The notes beneath the pieces are model-generated. The model saw nothing but the letters and a program-made list of their open reading frames with translations. It made no database searches and had not been told where the DNA came from. Below, one piece after another: positions 27,809 to 36,688 of a stretch of 64,000 nucleotides of DNA. A program made the position numbers and the translations under genes. Within the stretch, counting starts at the first letter, position 1; each line of letters opens with the position of its first letter. Origin of the DNA: Zoogloea sp. 1C4 (GTDB taxonomy: Bacteria; Pseudomonadota; Gammaproteobacteria; Burkholderiales; Rhodocyclaceae); the NCBI RefSeq assembly GCF_009469605.1, contig NZ_SSXU01000005.1, forward strand, positions 262,475 through 326,474, read 5' to 3'.

Positions 27809-30406
27809 ATGCTTGAAGCCTACCGCCAGCACGTTGCCGAGCGTGCCGCCCTCGGCATCCCGCCGCTGCCCCTGTCGAAGCAGCAAACCCAGGCTCTGGT
27901 CGAACTGCTGCAGAATCCGCCGGCCGGCGAAGAAGCTTTCCTGGTAGATCTGCTGACTTACCGCGTCCCCGCCGGCGTGGATGACGCCGCCAAGGTCAAG
28001 GCCGAGTTCCTGGCCAAGGTCGCCAAGGGCGAAGTGGCCTGTGGTCTGGTTTCCAAGGTCAAGGCCACCGAACTGCTGGGCACCATGCTCGGCGGCTACA
28101 ACGTCAAGCCGCTGATCGACCTGCTGGGCGACGCCGAATGTGGCGCCCCCGCCGCCGAAGGCCTCAAGAAGACCCTTCTGGTCTTCGACTACTTCCACGA
28201 CGTCGCCGAACTGGCCAAGGGCGGCAACGCCAACGCCAAGGCCGTGATCCAGTCCTGGGCCGATGCCGAGTGGTTCACCTCCCGTCCGGAAGTCCCGGCC
28301 TCCCAGAAGCTCACCGTCTTCAAGGTCACCGGCGAAACCAACACCGACGACCTGTCGCCCGCGCCGGACGCCTGGTCCCGCCCCGACATCCCGCTGCACG
28401 CCCTGGCCATGCTGAAGAACCCGCGTCCGGGTATCGAAGCCGACGAGCCGGGCTCCCGTGGCCCGATCAAGCAGCTCGAAGCCCTGGCTGCCAAGGGCAA
28501 CCTGATCGCCTACGTCGGTGACGTGGTCGGTACCGGTTCCTCCCGCAAGTCCGCCACCAACTCCGTGCTGTGGTTCACCGGCGAAGACATCCCCTTCGTC
28601 CCGAACAAGCGCTTTGGCGGCGTCTGCCTGGGCTCCAAGATCGCCCCGATCTTCTTCAACACCATGGAAGATGCCGGCGCGCTGCCGATCGAAATCGACG
28701 CCGGCCAGATGGACATGGGCGACGAGATCGAACTGAAGGTTGACGGCGCCACCGGCAAGGTCACCGCCACCAAGAACGGTGCCGTGATCGCCGAATCCCA
28801 GCTCAAGACCCTCGTCATCCTCGACGAAGTCCGCGCTGGCGGCCGTATCCCGCTGATCATCGGTCGTGGTCTGACCACCAAGGCCCGCGAATTCCTCGGC
28901 CTGCCGGTGTCCACCCTGTTCCGCCTGCCGCAGAACCCGGCCGACGCCGGCACCGGCTACTCCCTGGCCCAGAAGATGGTCGGCCGCGCCTGTGGCCTGC
29001 CGGAAGGCAAGGGCATCCTGCCGGGCACCTACTGCGAGCCCAAGATGACCACCGTCGGCTCCCAGGACACCACTGGCCCGATGACCCGCGACGAGCTGAA
29101 GGATCTGGCCTGCCTCGGCTTCTCCGCCGATCTGGTGATGCAGTCCTTCTGCCACACCGCCGCCTACCCGAAGCTGGTGGACGTCAAGATGCACCGCGAG
29201 CTGCCGTCCTTCATCTCCACCCGTGGCGGCGTTGCGCTGCGTCCGGGCGACGGCGTGATCCACTCCTGGCTGAACCGCCTGCTGCTGCCGGATACCGTCG
29301 GCACCGGTGGTGACTCCCACACCCGCTTCCCGATCGGCATCTCCTTCCCGGCCGGTTCCGGTCTGGTCGCCTTTGCCGCCGCCACCGGCGTCATGCCGCT
29401 CGACATGCCGGAATCCGTGCTGGTCCGCTTCAAGGGCCAGATGCAGCCGGGCATCACCCTGCGTGACCTGGTCAACGCGATCCCGCTGTACGCCATCAAG
29501 GCCGGCCTGCTGACTGTCGAGAAGAAGGGCAAGAAGAACGTCTTCTCCGGCCGCATCCTCGAAATCGAAGGTCTGCCGGATCTGAAGGTCGAACAGGCCT
29601 TCGAACTGTCCGACGCCGCCGCCGAGCGTTCTGCCGCCGCCTGCGCGATCGCCCTGAACAAGGAGCCGATCGTCGAGTACATGCGTTCGAACATCACCCT
29701 GATGAAGTGGATGATCGCCGAAGGCTACGAAGACGCCCGCACCCTGAAGCGCCGAATCAACGCCATGGAAGACTGGATCGCCAACGGCGTCCTGCTAAAG
29801 GGCGATGCCAACGCCCAGTACGCCGCCGTGATCGAGATCGATCTGGCCGACGTCAAGGAGCCGATCGTTGCCTGCCCGAACGACCCGGATGATGTGAAGG
29901 TGCTGTCCGAAGTCGCCGGCGACAAGATCGACGAAGTGTTCATCGGCTCGTGCATGACCAACATCGGTCACTTCCGTGCTGCTGGCAAGGTGCTCGATGG
30001 CAAGTCCGACATCCCGACCCGTCTGTGGATCGCCCCGCCGACCAAGATGGACGCCCTGATCCTGACCGAAGAAGGCTACTACAGCGTCCTCGGCAAGGCT
30101 GGCGCCCGTATGGAAATGCCGGGCTGCTCCCTGTGCATGGGCAACCAGGCGCAGATCCGCAAGGGCTCGACCGCCATGTCCACCTCCACCCGTAACTTCC
30201 CGAACCGTCTCGGCATCGACACCCGCGTGTATCTGGGTTCCGCCGAACTGTCCGCGATGTGCGCGCTGCTCGGCAAGATCCCGACCGTGGCCGAGTACAT
30301 GGAGAACATCAAGGTGGTGAACGCCAAGGCGGCCGACATCTACCGCTACATGAACTTCGACCAGATCCCGTCCTTCGTTGAAGTGGCGGATACCGTCGAG
30401 ATGTAA
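27809..30406 (+). CDS. acnB: Aconitate hydratase B / 2-methylisocitrate dehydratase
   Basis: 865 residues, the AcnB length. Opens with the HEAT-like N-terminal domain ([22 protein letters not shown]), then the swivel domain ([38 protein letters not shown]) before the catalytic core, the domain order that separates AcnB from AcnA. Cluster cysteines: C in [10 protein letters not shown], and the pair in [10 protein letters not shown]. Catalyses citrate to isocitrate in the TCA cycle and can also act in the methylcitrate cycle of propionate, which fits the prpE gene at the left edge. Strong AAGGAAGG-like site upstream. Codon use is highly biased to C/G-ending favoured codons, as for an abundant protein. 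Confidence 0.97.
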   Translation: MLEAYRQHVAERAALGIPPLPLSKQQTQALVELLQNPPAGEEAFLVDLLTYRVPAGVDDAAKVKAEFLAKVAKGEVACGLVSKVKATELLGTMLGGYNVKPLIDLLGDAECGAPAAEGLKKTLLVFDYFHDVAELAKGGNANAKAVIQSWADAEWFTSRPEVPASQKLTVFKVTGETNTDDLSPAPDAWSRPDIPLHALAMLKNPRPGIEADEPGSRGPIKQLEALAAKGNLIAYVGDVVGTGSSRKSATNSVLWFTGEDIPFVPNKRFGGVCLGSKIAPIFFNTMEDAGALPIEIDAGQMDMGDEIELKVDGATGKVTATKNGAVIAESQLKTLVILDEVRAGGRIPLIIGRGLTTKAREFLGLPVSTLFRLPQNPADAGTGYSLAQKMVGRACGLPEGKGILPGTYCEPKMTTVGSQDTTGPMTRDELKDLACLGFSADLVMQSFCHTAAYPKLVDVKMHRELPSFISTRGGVALRPGDGVIHSWLNRLLLPDTVGTGGDSHTRFPIGISFPAGSGLVAFAAATGVMPLDMPESVLVRFKGQMQPGITLRDLVNAIPLYAIKAGLLTVEKKGKKNVFSGRILEIEGLPDLKVEQAFELSDAAAERSAAACAIALNKEPIVEYMRSNITLMKWMIAEGYEDARTLKRRINAMEDWIANGVLLKGDANAQYAAVIEIDLADVKEPIVACPNDPDDVKVLSEVAGDKIDEVFIGSCMTNIGHFRAAGKVLDGKSDIPTRLWIAPPTKMDALILTEEGYYSVLGKAGARMEMPGCSLCMGNQAQIRKGSTAMSTSTRNFPNRLGIDTRVYLGSAELSAMCALLGKIPTVAEYMENIKVVNAKAADIYRYMNFDQIPSFVEVADTVEM

Positions 30407-30441
30407 GAGCTGCCGCTGCGCCCCAAGGCGCTGCTGCATTC

Positions 30442-30482
30442 AAACCCCGCGTCCCAGCATTGCTGGGCGCGGGGTTTTTTCT
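30442..30482 (+). terminator. Rho-independent terminator after acnB
   Basis: AACCCCGCG(T)CCCAG pairs with CTGGG(CG)CGGGGTT around a short loop, followed by six T residues, about 40 bases after the acnB stop. Confidence 0.92.
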
Positions 30483-30582
30483 TGGGCGCACCCGACAGAC
30501 TGGACGACACGACGTACCGATGTTTGGCGGAGGGGCGACGACTGAGTTGTGTATTTGTTGAATGTGCGTGAAATGGCCGTAT

Positions 30583-30603
30583 TTGCGCAAATAAACATAA
30601 AAA
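30583..30603 (+). promoter_or_regulatory. Conserved upstream block, copy 1 (TTGCGC...AAACATAAAAA)
   Basis: TTGCGC (30583-30588), four bases, then AAACATAAAAA (30593-30603), 31 bases before the first MerR-HTH/receiver gene. The same two words recur upstream of its paralogue at 31767-31785. Candidate shared promoter or autoregulatory site. Confidence 0.4.
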
Positions 30604-30634
30604 TCGATAATAACGAAAACAACAGTCCGCCCCC

Positions 30635-31270
30635 ATGAACCCAGTCCCCTCGACGTCCCTGACCTGTTCCACCCGCGAGGCCGCTCGCTTGCTCGGGGTC
30701 AGCGTCCGCACGGCCCAGCTGTGGGTCGAGGATGGGCGGCTTCGTGCATGGAAGACGCCCGGAGGACATCGCCGCATCCTGGTCGAGTCGGTCGAGCGGC
30801 TGGTGGACGAGCAGCGTCGCGCAGGAGCGACATCCGGGCCTGATGCTTCAAGTGTGCTGATCCTCAAGGAAAACGCCCGGGATCGGCGTGCGCTGCAGGC
30901 GTTGCTGGGCAGCGTGCTCTCCGACTGCACGGTCTGGGCGGTGGCGAGTGGCTTCGAAGGGTTGATCCGGATCGGCGAGATCAGGCCGGATGTGCTGATC
31001 ACGGATCTGGGCGTCACGGGCCTTGATTTCTTTCAGATGATTCATTCGCTGCTCGACGATGTCCGGGAGCACCCGATGGTGGTCGTGGTTCTTCTGGCAT
31101 CAGGCGTTGACAGGGCTGCGGTGAGCGCCCGTCTGCCCGGGGATGTGGTGCTGGTGGAGCCGCCGATTGACGGACACGAACTGGCAGCCCTCGTCTGGGG
31201 CCTGCTCCAGAAACACAAGCGCACGACCTTGGCGCAACCCGTAGGCTTGTCGGCCTCCGGGTGCCCATGA
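30635..31270 (+). CDS. MerR-like HTH fused to degenerate receiver domain, regulator 1
   Basis: 211 residues. The N-terminal excisionase/MerR-type winged helix (about 8-60) reads [20 protein letters not shown] and [16 protein letters not shown]. After a linker comes a receiver-like domain (about 70-190): VLILKENARDRR for strand 1 (Glu/Asn where two Asp are usual), [14 protein letters not shown] with the phosphoacceptor-position Asp, and VVLVEPPIDG where the conserved Lys-Pro is Glu-Pro. The pocket is therefore incomplete and control may not need phosphorylation. Its HTH is nearly identical to that of the paralogue 582 bases downstream, so both probably bind the same DNA. Position before the chemotaxis operon suggests it controls that operon (inference). 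Confidence 0.82.
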   Translation: MNPVPSTSLTCSTREAARLLGVSVRTAQLWVEDGRLRAWKTPGGHRRILVESVERLVDEQRRAGATSGPDASSVLILKENARDRRALQALLGSVLSDCTVWAVASGFEGLIRIGEIRPDVLITDLGVTGLDFFQMIHSLLDDVREHPMVVVVLLASGVDRAAVSARLPGDVVLVEPPIDGHELAALVWGLLQKHKRTTLAQPVGLSASGCP

Positions 31271-31446
31271 GCCCGGGCGGACGCAAACTCAGCGGATTCT
31301 CTGGTGGCGGTTGTGCCGACTGGTGAAGCTGTTCCCCGTTCGTTGTTCCTGCATGCCGTGCTGTCGGTCCGCGCGCCGCATTCGTTGACGTTGTGAGTTG
31401 AACTGTCTTTCCGCCGGTTAGCTGCCGGTGCGCATGAGTGATCCCC

Positions 31447-31487
31447 AAAGCCCCTGTCCGGAATGCCGGTCAGGGGCTTTTTCTTTC
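31447..31487 (+). terminator. Rho-independent terminator between the two regulator genes
   Basis: AAAGCCCCTG(T)CCGG pairs with CCGG(T)CAGGGGCTTT around AATG, then TTCTTTCTT. It lies 177 bases past the stop of regulator 1. Confidence 0.88.
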
Positions 31488-31766
31488 TTCAGATTCCGTT
31501 CTTCAAGGCTTTCAGTTGCCCCTTGATACCCAAGGTGGGCAGGGCGACCTCGCTGTGATGAGGGGGGTATTCGCTAAAAACAAAAGATTTTAATAACAAA
31601 AACAACAAAAACGATTCATCTTTCCCCGGCCTGGATTGTGAAACAGGATTCTGACACCTAGGGTCAGATTGTCGTACCGATCGGTGTGGCTTTGCATTGC
31701 ACTGAAAAATAAAGATAAATTTGAATTGACCGCGATTCCTGCGCTCTTTTACGGTTCTGCCGGCGG

Positions 31767-31785
31767 TTGCGCTGAAACATAAAAA
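31767..31785 (+). promoter_or_regulatory. Conserved upstream block, copy 2
   Basis: TTGCGC (31767-31772), two bases, then AAACATAAAAA (31775-31785), 67 bases before the second regulator gene. It matches the block upstream of its paralogue. Confidence 0.4.
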
Positions 31786-31852
31786 CGTTAAATTCGACAA
31801 AATATTGATTAAAACAATAAAAATGATAATATCGATAAAACAGGTAAGGATT

Positions 31853-32479
31853 ATGACCACAGACGCTCTCTCCGCCCAGACATGTTCCACCCGCGAAGCG
31901 GCCCGCTTGCTTGGCATCAGTGTGCGAACGGCCCAGCTTTGGGTCGAGGACGGCCGGTTGCAGGCATGGAAGACGCCGGGCGGGCATCGCCGGATTCTGA
32001 TGGGTTCGGTCGGACGGCTGCTCGACGAGCAGCAGCGGGCCGGCATGACCCGCCATGCGCCCTTCGGCGTACTCGTGCTTCGCGAGAACCCGCAGGAGCG
32101 GCAGGCCTTGCAGCGCCGGCTGGAAGAGGTGCTGTCCGACTGTGTCGTGGTTGGCGTGGGGGATGGGTTTGAAGGGCTGATCCGCATTGGCGAGATGGCG
32201 CCTACGGTGCTGATTACCGATCTGGGTGTCACCGGACTGGACTTCTTCCGGATGATCAATGCGCTGATCGCCCATGCCAGGGATCGCGCGATGCTGGTGG
32301 TGGTGCTGGTGGCATCGGAAGCGGACAAGGTGGGGGTACGCCAGCGTCTGCCGGATGAGGTGGTGATAGTGGGCACCCCGCTCGACAGCTCGGAGCTGAC
32401 GGTCATGGTGCAGGCATTTCTGCGCAATTGGCGGCGGGAAAACGAACGGACTGGCCAGAGTCTGGAGGAGGGGCGGTGA
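31853..32479 (+). CDS. MerR-like HTH fused to degenerate receiver domain, regulator 2
   Basis: 208 residues, paralogue of the preceding regulator. HTH region [20 protein letters not shown] and [16 protein letters not shown] differs at only a few positions, whereas the receiver part has diverged more. [12 protein letters not shown] again lacks the acidic pair, [12 protein letters not shown] keeps the Asp, and [10 protein letters not shown] lacks the Lys. Start ATG at 31853 follows TAAGGA. The stop overlaps the ATG of the short MCP gene (TGATG), so this copy is the first gene of the chemotaxis operon. It may regulate its own operon from the AT-rich leader. Confidence 0.83.
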   Translation: MTTDALSAQTCSTREAARLLGISVRTAQLWVEDGRLQAWKTPGGHRRILMGSVGRLLDEQQRAGMTRHAPFGVLVLRENPQERQALQRRLEEVLSDCVVVGVGDGFEGLIRIGEMAPTVLITDLGVTGLDFFRMINALIAHARDRAMLVVVLVASEADKVGVRQRLPDEVVIVGTPLDSSELTVMVQAFLRNWRRENERTGQSLEEGR

Positions 32480-33696
32480 TGGAGTCGTACATGCAGGCGC
32501 AAGGGATTGCCCGGGAGCAGGCGGCAAATGTTGCAAGGCCCGGTCTGCCATGGGCGTGGATCGGTCTGGGCGGATTGAGTGCGGGGCTGTTCGTCGTGGT
32601 GGGGGGCCTGCGGCCGGAGGTGCTGGCGCTGGCGGTGTTGCAGTGGATCGCGGTGGCGCTGCTCGGTGGCCATCAAGCCCGTCGCCACTGGCAGGCGCTG
32701 AGTGCGGCGGAGGCCCGGCTTGCCGATGTGCTGCGGGCTCAGGAATCCATGCTGGCGCCAGTGGAAGGGCTCGACACGCTGTGCGAGGAAGTGCTGCCCG
32801 TGTGGAGCGGGCAGGTGGCTCAGGCCCGTCAGCAGACGGAAGACGCCATCACTGCGCTGTCCAACCGCTTTGCGGGCATCTCCACGCGGGTCGAGACCGC
32901 GGTGGCCACGTCGCGCGGGGCGAGCGGAGAGGATCTGGTGGCACTGCTCAACATGAGCGAGACGGAGCTCGACACGATTGTTGCCGCCCTGCGGGATGCG
33001 CTCTCGCACAAGGAGGTGCTGCTCGAGCAGGTGGCACAGCTGGCCAGCATCACCGAATCGCTGCAGCAGATGGCGGGCGAGGTGGCCGATGTGGCCAAGC
33101 AGACCAACCTGCTGGCGCTCAACGCCGCCATCGAGGCAGCGCGGGCTGGCGAGGCGGGGCGAGGTTTCGCGGTGGTGGCGGACGAGGTGCGCAAGCTGTC
33201 TTCGTCGTCGGGCGATACCGGCAGGAAGATCGGCGAGACAGTGAGTTCAGCGACGCGGGCTATCCATGAGGTGTTGTCGGTCTCCGAGCGCAACGCCCGG
33301 GACGACCAGCTGCTGGTGAGCGAATCCGGCCAGCAGATCGGTCAGGTGGTACAGCGCCTGCGCACGGCAGCCGGAAATTTGGTCGATGCCTCCCAGTCGC
33401 TGACTGTCGAGGGGCAGATGGTGGCGGGCGAGATCGGCGAGGTGCTCGTGGCGCTGCAGTTCCAGGACCGGGTCAGTCAGGTGCTCGGGCATGTGGAGTC
33501 CGACATGGGACGGCTCAAGGGGCTCCTCGCCGGTGTGCGTGCGGACCAGCAATCCGGCATCGCCCCGCAACCGATCGACGTCGGGATGTGGATGGTGGAG
33601 ATGGCCCGCGCCTACACCACACCCGAACAACATTCCCTGCATCGGGGCGAGGCTGCGGCCCGTGCCCAGGATGCAGCAGGCATCACATTCTTTTAA
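32479..33696 (+). CDS. Methyl-accepting chemotaxis protein without periplasmic sensor
   Basis: 405 residues. Two closely spaced membrane segments (about 24-65: [17 protein letters not shown] and [17 protein letters not shown]) leave no room for a periplasmic ligand domain and no HAMP is evident. The cytoplasmic coiled coil carries the MCP hairpin tip [20 protein letters not shown] and [20 protein letters not shown]. The C-terminal 120 residues after the tip are shortened and end in ITFF. It may report a cytoplasmic or membrane cue. Translationally coupled to the MerR/receiver gene and 10 bases before cheY. Confidence 0.82.
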   Translation: MESYMQAQGIAREQAANVARPGLPWAWIGLGGLSAGLFVVVGGLRPEVLALAVLQWIAVALLGGHQARRHWQALSAAEARLADVLRAQESMLAPVEGLDTLCEEVLPVWSGQVAQARQQTEDAITALSNRFAGISTRVETAVATSRGASGEDLVALLNMSETELDTIVAALRDALSHKEVLLEQVAQLASITESLQQMAGEVADVAKQTNLLALNAAIEAARAGEAGRGFAVVADEVRKLSSSSGDTGRKIGETVSSATRAIHEVLSVSERNARDDQLLVSESGQQIGQVVQRLRTAAGNLVDASQSLTVEGQMVAGEIGEVLVALQFQDRVSQVLGHVESDMGRLKGLLAGVRADQQSGIAPQPIDVGMWMVEMARAYTTPEQHSLHRGEAAARAQDAAGITFF

Positions 33697-33706
33697 GGAA
33701 ACACAC

Positions 33707-34075
33707 ATGGCAAAGACCATCCTCATCGTGGATGACTCGGCGTCCCTGCGTCAGGTCGTCGCCATCGCGCTGCGCGGGGCAGGCTACGAAGTGCTGGAAG
33801 GCTGCGACGGGCGGGACGCCCTGGGCAAGCTGGACGGCCGCAAGGTGCATCTCATCATCAGCGACGTGAACATGCCGAACATGGACGGCATCAGCTTCGT
33901 GAAGGCGGTTAAGCAGCTTCCGGCCTACCGCTTCACGCCGGTGATCATGCTCACCACCGAGGCCGGCGAGGACAAGAAGCGCGAGGGCCAGGCGGCTGGC
34001 GCCAAGGCCTGGGTGGTAAAGCCCTTCCAGCCGCAGCAGATGCTCGGCGCGGTCGCCAAGCTGGTCCTGCCCTGA
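33707..34075 (+). CDS. cheY: Chemotaxis response regulator CheY
   Basis: 122-residue receiver with D9/D10, phosphoacceptor D53 in IISDVNMPNMDG, Thr in MLTTEAG and K105 in VVKPF. Phosphorylated by the CheA encoded two genes downstream; acts on the flagellar switch or another motility motor. AAGGAAACACAC precedes the ATG. Confidence 0.93.
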   Translation: MAKTILIVDDSASLRQVVAIALRGAGYEVLEGCDGRDALGKLDGRKVHLIISDVNMPNMDGISFVKAVKQLPAYRFTPVIMLTTEAGEDKKREGQAAGAKAWVVKPFQPQQMLGAVAKLVLP

Positions 34076-34101
34076 ATCCGCCTGCCGGAGGAGAGAACAC
34101 C

Positions 34102-34416
34102 ATGAACGCATCCGATCTGAAGAACCTTGGCAGCAGCCATGTCGTGATTACTGGCGAGATGACCATCTACACCGCCCGCGAATGGCGTGACGAGTTGCTG
34201 GCCGCGCTGGCCGCGCCGGGTGATGTGGAGCTTGACCTGTCGGGCGTCAGCGACATCGACGCGGCGGGCATTCAGCTGCTGGTCTCGCTGCGCCTGGAGG
34301 CGGCCGACGGCGACCGGGGCTTCAATGTGCGCGCCGCCAGCAAGCGGGTTCTGGAGGCGTTCGAGTTCTGTCGCCTGCTTAGATTCTTCGAGCTCGAGCC
34401 GGCGGCTCAGGCCTGA
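34102..34416 (+). CDS. STAS-domain protein (anti-sigma-antagonist type)
   Basis: 104 residues, one STAS domain: VVITGEMTIYTAREWRDELL and ELDLSGVSDIDAAGIQLLVS. In SpoIIAA-like proteins the phosphorylated Ser precedes the conserved Ala-Gly (DSAG); here the residues are DAAG, so the usual serine is absent. STAS proteins are found in several chemosensory operons next to cheA, where they probably act as scaffolds or partners. Located between cheY and cheA. Confidence 0.83.
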   Translation: MNASDLKNLGSSHVVITGEMTIYTAREWRDELLAALAAPGDVELDLSGVSDIDAAGIQLLVSLRLEAADGDRGFNVRAASKRVLEAFEFCRLLRFFELEPAAQA

Positions 34417-34434
34417 CACGCGGAGCTGCCGACC

Positions 34435-36660
34435 ATGACCGACCATTTCGAAGATCCGCTCCAGACCTTCATCGCCGAGAGCCGCGAACTGCTCCAGCAG
34501 ATGGAAGACGCGCTGCTGGAAGTCGAGGGCAACGCCGACGACCCCGAAACCATCAACGCGATCTTTCGCGCGGCGCACACCATCAAGGGCTCGGCGGGGC
34601 TGTTCTCGCTGGACCACATCGTGGCCTTCACCCACGTGGCGGAGAGCGTGCTTGATCGGATCCGCGCCCACCAGCTCGCCTTCGAGCCGGCCTTCGGGGC
34701 GCTGTTTCTGGAAGTCTGCGACCAGCTGGGCGCATTGATCGACGGCCTGGCCGCCGGTGAGGCGCCAGACGACGCGATCAGCGCCCGGAGCACGGCGCTC
34801 ACCGCCCGGCTGCAGGCGGTCCTCGACCGGGGTGCCACTCCGGGTGCGCAGTCGGCGGGGACCGACGCCGCCGTCGCCGGGAACCCGGCCGAGCATCTTA
34901 TGGCTGCGGGCGCGGACACCGTGGCCAGCGGCCTGTGGCACGTGTCGATGCGGCCGGGTGCCGACCTGCTGCGTAACGGCATGGACCCGCTGTCGATCCT
35001 GAACTACCTGGGCACCCTCGGCGAGATCGTCAGCCTCGAGACCGTGATCGGTGGCGTTCCGCCCCTGTCGGCCCTTGATCCCGAAACCTGCTATCTCGGC
35101 TTCGACCTCAGCTTTGCCAGCCAGGCCGACGCCGCCACGGTGAATGGCGCTTTCGATTTCGTGCGGGAGGACAGCCTGGTCCGGATCATCCCGCCTTACG
35201 GCCCGCTGGACGATTACCGGGCGTTGGTCCGCGACCTGCCGGACGACAAGCTGCTGCTGGGCGAGATGCTCGTCCGCTGCGGTTCGCTCACCGCCGACGA
35301 GCTGGCCCTGGCCCTGCGCACCCAGGAGGCCCGCGCCGAAGCCTGCCAGATCACTGGCGAGCTTCCCCCGCTGATCGGCGAGGTGCTCGTCGAGCAGCAG
35401 CTGGTGGATGCGCCGCTGGTGGATGCGGCCCTCGACCACCAGCAGGAAGCCCGGAAGGCCCGGGCTGGCGAGCCGACCCTGATCCGGGTGGACGCCGCCA
35501 AGCTCGACCAGCTCATCAACCTGGTGGGCGAGCTCATCATCGCCGGGGCTGGCGCCCAGCTGGTGGCGCGGCGGGTCAAGGTGCCCGCGCTGGTAGAAGC
35601 CACCGGCGTGCTGTCGCGGCTGGTGGAGGACGTGCGCGATTCGGCGCTCAACCTGCGCATGGTGCAGATCGGCGCCACCTTCAGCCGCTTCCGCCGGGTC
35701 GTCCGGGACGTGGCCGCCGAGCTGGGCAAGGACATCCAGCTCGATATCCGCGGCGGCGAAACCGAGCTGGACAAGACCGTCGTCGAGAAGATCGGCGATC
35801 CGCTCACCCATATCGTGCGCAACGCCCTGGACCACGGCATCGAGCCGGCCGACGTGCGCGCCGCCCGCGGCAAGCCGCGGCAGGGCCGGCTCAGCCTGAA
35901 CGCCTATCACGAGTCGGGCAGCATCGTCATCGAGGTGAGCGACGACGGCGGCGGGCTGCGCAAGGAGCGCATCCTGCAGAAGGCGGTCGAGCGCGGGCTG
36001 GTGGGCGAAGGCCAGGTGCTGTCGGACAAGGAGATCTTTGGCCTCGTCTTCGAGCCCGGCTTCTCCACCGCGGCGCAGGTCAGCAACCTTTCGGGGCGTG
36101 GTGTGGGGATGGATGTGGTCAAGCGCAACATCCTGGCGCTGCGGGGCACCGTGGATCTGGACAGCGTGGAAGGGCAGGGCACCACGGTGCGCCTGCGCCT
36201 ACCGCTGACGCTGGCCATCATCGAAGGCTTTCTCATCGGGGCCGGCAGCGCGTCCTACGTGGTGCCCCTGGAGCAGGTGCTGGAGTGCATCGAGCTGCCC
36301 GAAAAGGACAAACCCGAGCAGGGCGCGAGCTACCTCAACCTGCGCGGCGAGGTGCTGCCCTTCGTGCGCCTGCGCGACCTGTTCGACATCCCGGGCGAAG
36401 CGCCCCGCCGCGAGAACGTGGTGGTAGTGCAGTACGCCGGGGAGCGCGCCGGGCTGGTGGTCGATCAGCTCTTCGGCGAGTTCCAGACCGTCATCAAGCC
36501 GCTCGGCAAGGTTTTCAGTCATATCCGCTGCATCGGCGGTTCCACCATTCTCGGCAGCGGAGAAGTTGCCCTGATCCTCGATGTTCCCGGGCTGGTTCGG
36601 CAGGTGACCGAGCGCCAACCCGTCTCCCGTCACCTGTCTTCCACCCTGTCGGCGGCTTGA
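34435..36660 (+). CDS. cheA: Chemotaxis histidine kinase CheA with inserted MshEN-like module
   Basis: 741 residues. HPt domain with phosphorylated His48 in [12 protein letters not shown] middle region (about 150-250) resembles no strong P2 domain. Two MshEN-type motifs follow: 274-297 ([21 protein letters not shown]) and 313-336 ([22 protein letters not shown]), each 24 residues with G at 3 and Q at 24, separated by 15 residues. Then come P3 ([15 protein letters not shown]), the ATPase with N box [13 protein letters not shown]1 SDDGGGLR and G2 [10 protein letters not shown], and a C-terminal CheW-like P5. MshEN domains bind cyclic di-GMP in type II/IV pilus ATPases, so this kinase could be tuned by that messenger (inference). 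Confidence 0.93.
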   Translation: MTDHFEDPLQTFIAESRELLQQMEDALLEVEGNADDPETINAIFRAAHTIKGSAGLFSLDHIVAFTHVAESVLDRIRAHQLAFEPAFGALFLEVCDQLGALIDGLAAGEAPDDAISARSTALTARLQAVLDRGATPGAQSAGTDAAVAGNPAEHLMAAGADTVASGLWHVSMRPGADLLRNGMDPLSILNYLGTLGEIVSLETVIGGVPPLSALDPETCYLGFDLSFASQADAATVNGAFDFVREDSLVRIIPPYGPLDDYRALVRDLPDDKLLLGEMLVRCGSLTADELALALRTQEARAEACQITGELPPLIGEVLVEQQLVDAPLVDAALDHQQEARKARAGEPTLIRVDAAKLDQLINLVGELIIAGAGAQLVARRVKVPALVEATGVLSRLVEDVRDSALNLRMVQIGATFSRFRRVVRDVAAELGKDIQLDIRGGETELDKTVVEKIGDPLTHIVRNALDHGIEPADVRAARGKPRQGRLSLNAYHESGSIVIEVSDDGGGLRKERILQKAVERGLVGEGQVLSDKEIFGLVFEPGFSTAAQVSNLSGRGVGMDVVKRNILALRGTVDLDSVEGQGTTVRLRLPLTLAIIEGFLIGAGSASYVVPLEQVLECIELPEKDKPEQGASYLNLRGEVLPFVRLRDLFDIPGEAPRRENVVVVQYAGERAGLVVDQLFGEFQTVIKPLGKVFSHIRCIGGSTILGSGEVALILDVPGLVRQVTERQPVSRHLSSTLSAA

Positions 36661-36688
36661 GCCGTCGGCCACCCTTTGGAGAATCATC

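Larger units (their letters stand above)
31271..31852. other. 582-bp intergenic region with terminator, inverted repeats and AT-rich leader
   Basis: No convincing ORF. The first 180 bases are GC-balanced and end in a strong terminator (31447-31487), which leaves room for an untranslated tail or a small RNA. From about 31560 the DNA turns AT-rich. It contains an interrupted repeat TCTGAC-N7-GTCAGA (31650-31668), the palindrome ACCGATCGGT (31676-31685) and the conserved TTGCGC/AAACATAAAAA block (31767-31785) before the second regulator gene. Confidence 0.6.

Noticed and set aside
30583..31840. Sigma-28 flagellar promoters, prompted by TAAA and CGATAA words before both regulator genes
   Set aside because: Spacing between the words does not match the TAAA-N15-GCCGATAA layout in either copy.
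31489..33009. 506-codon minus-strand frame across the regulator 2 and MCP genes
   Set aside because: Antisense of motif-complete genes; its AT-rich part is the promoter region.
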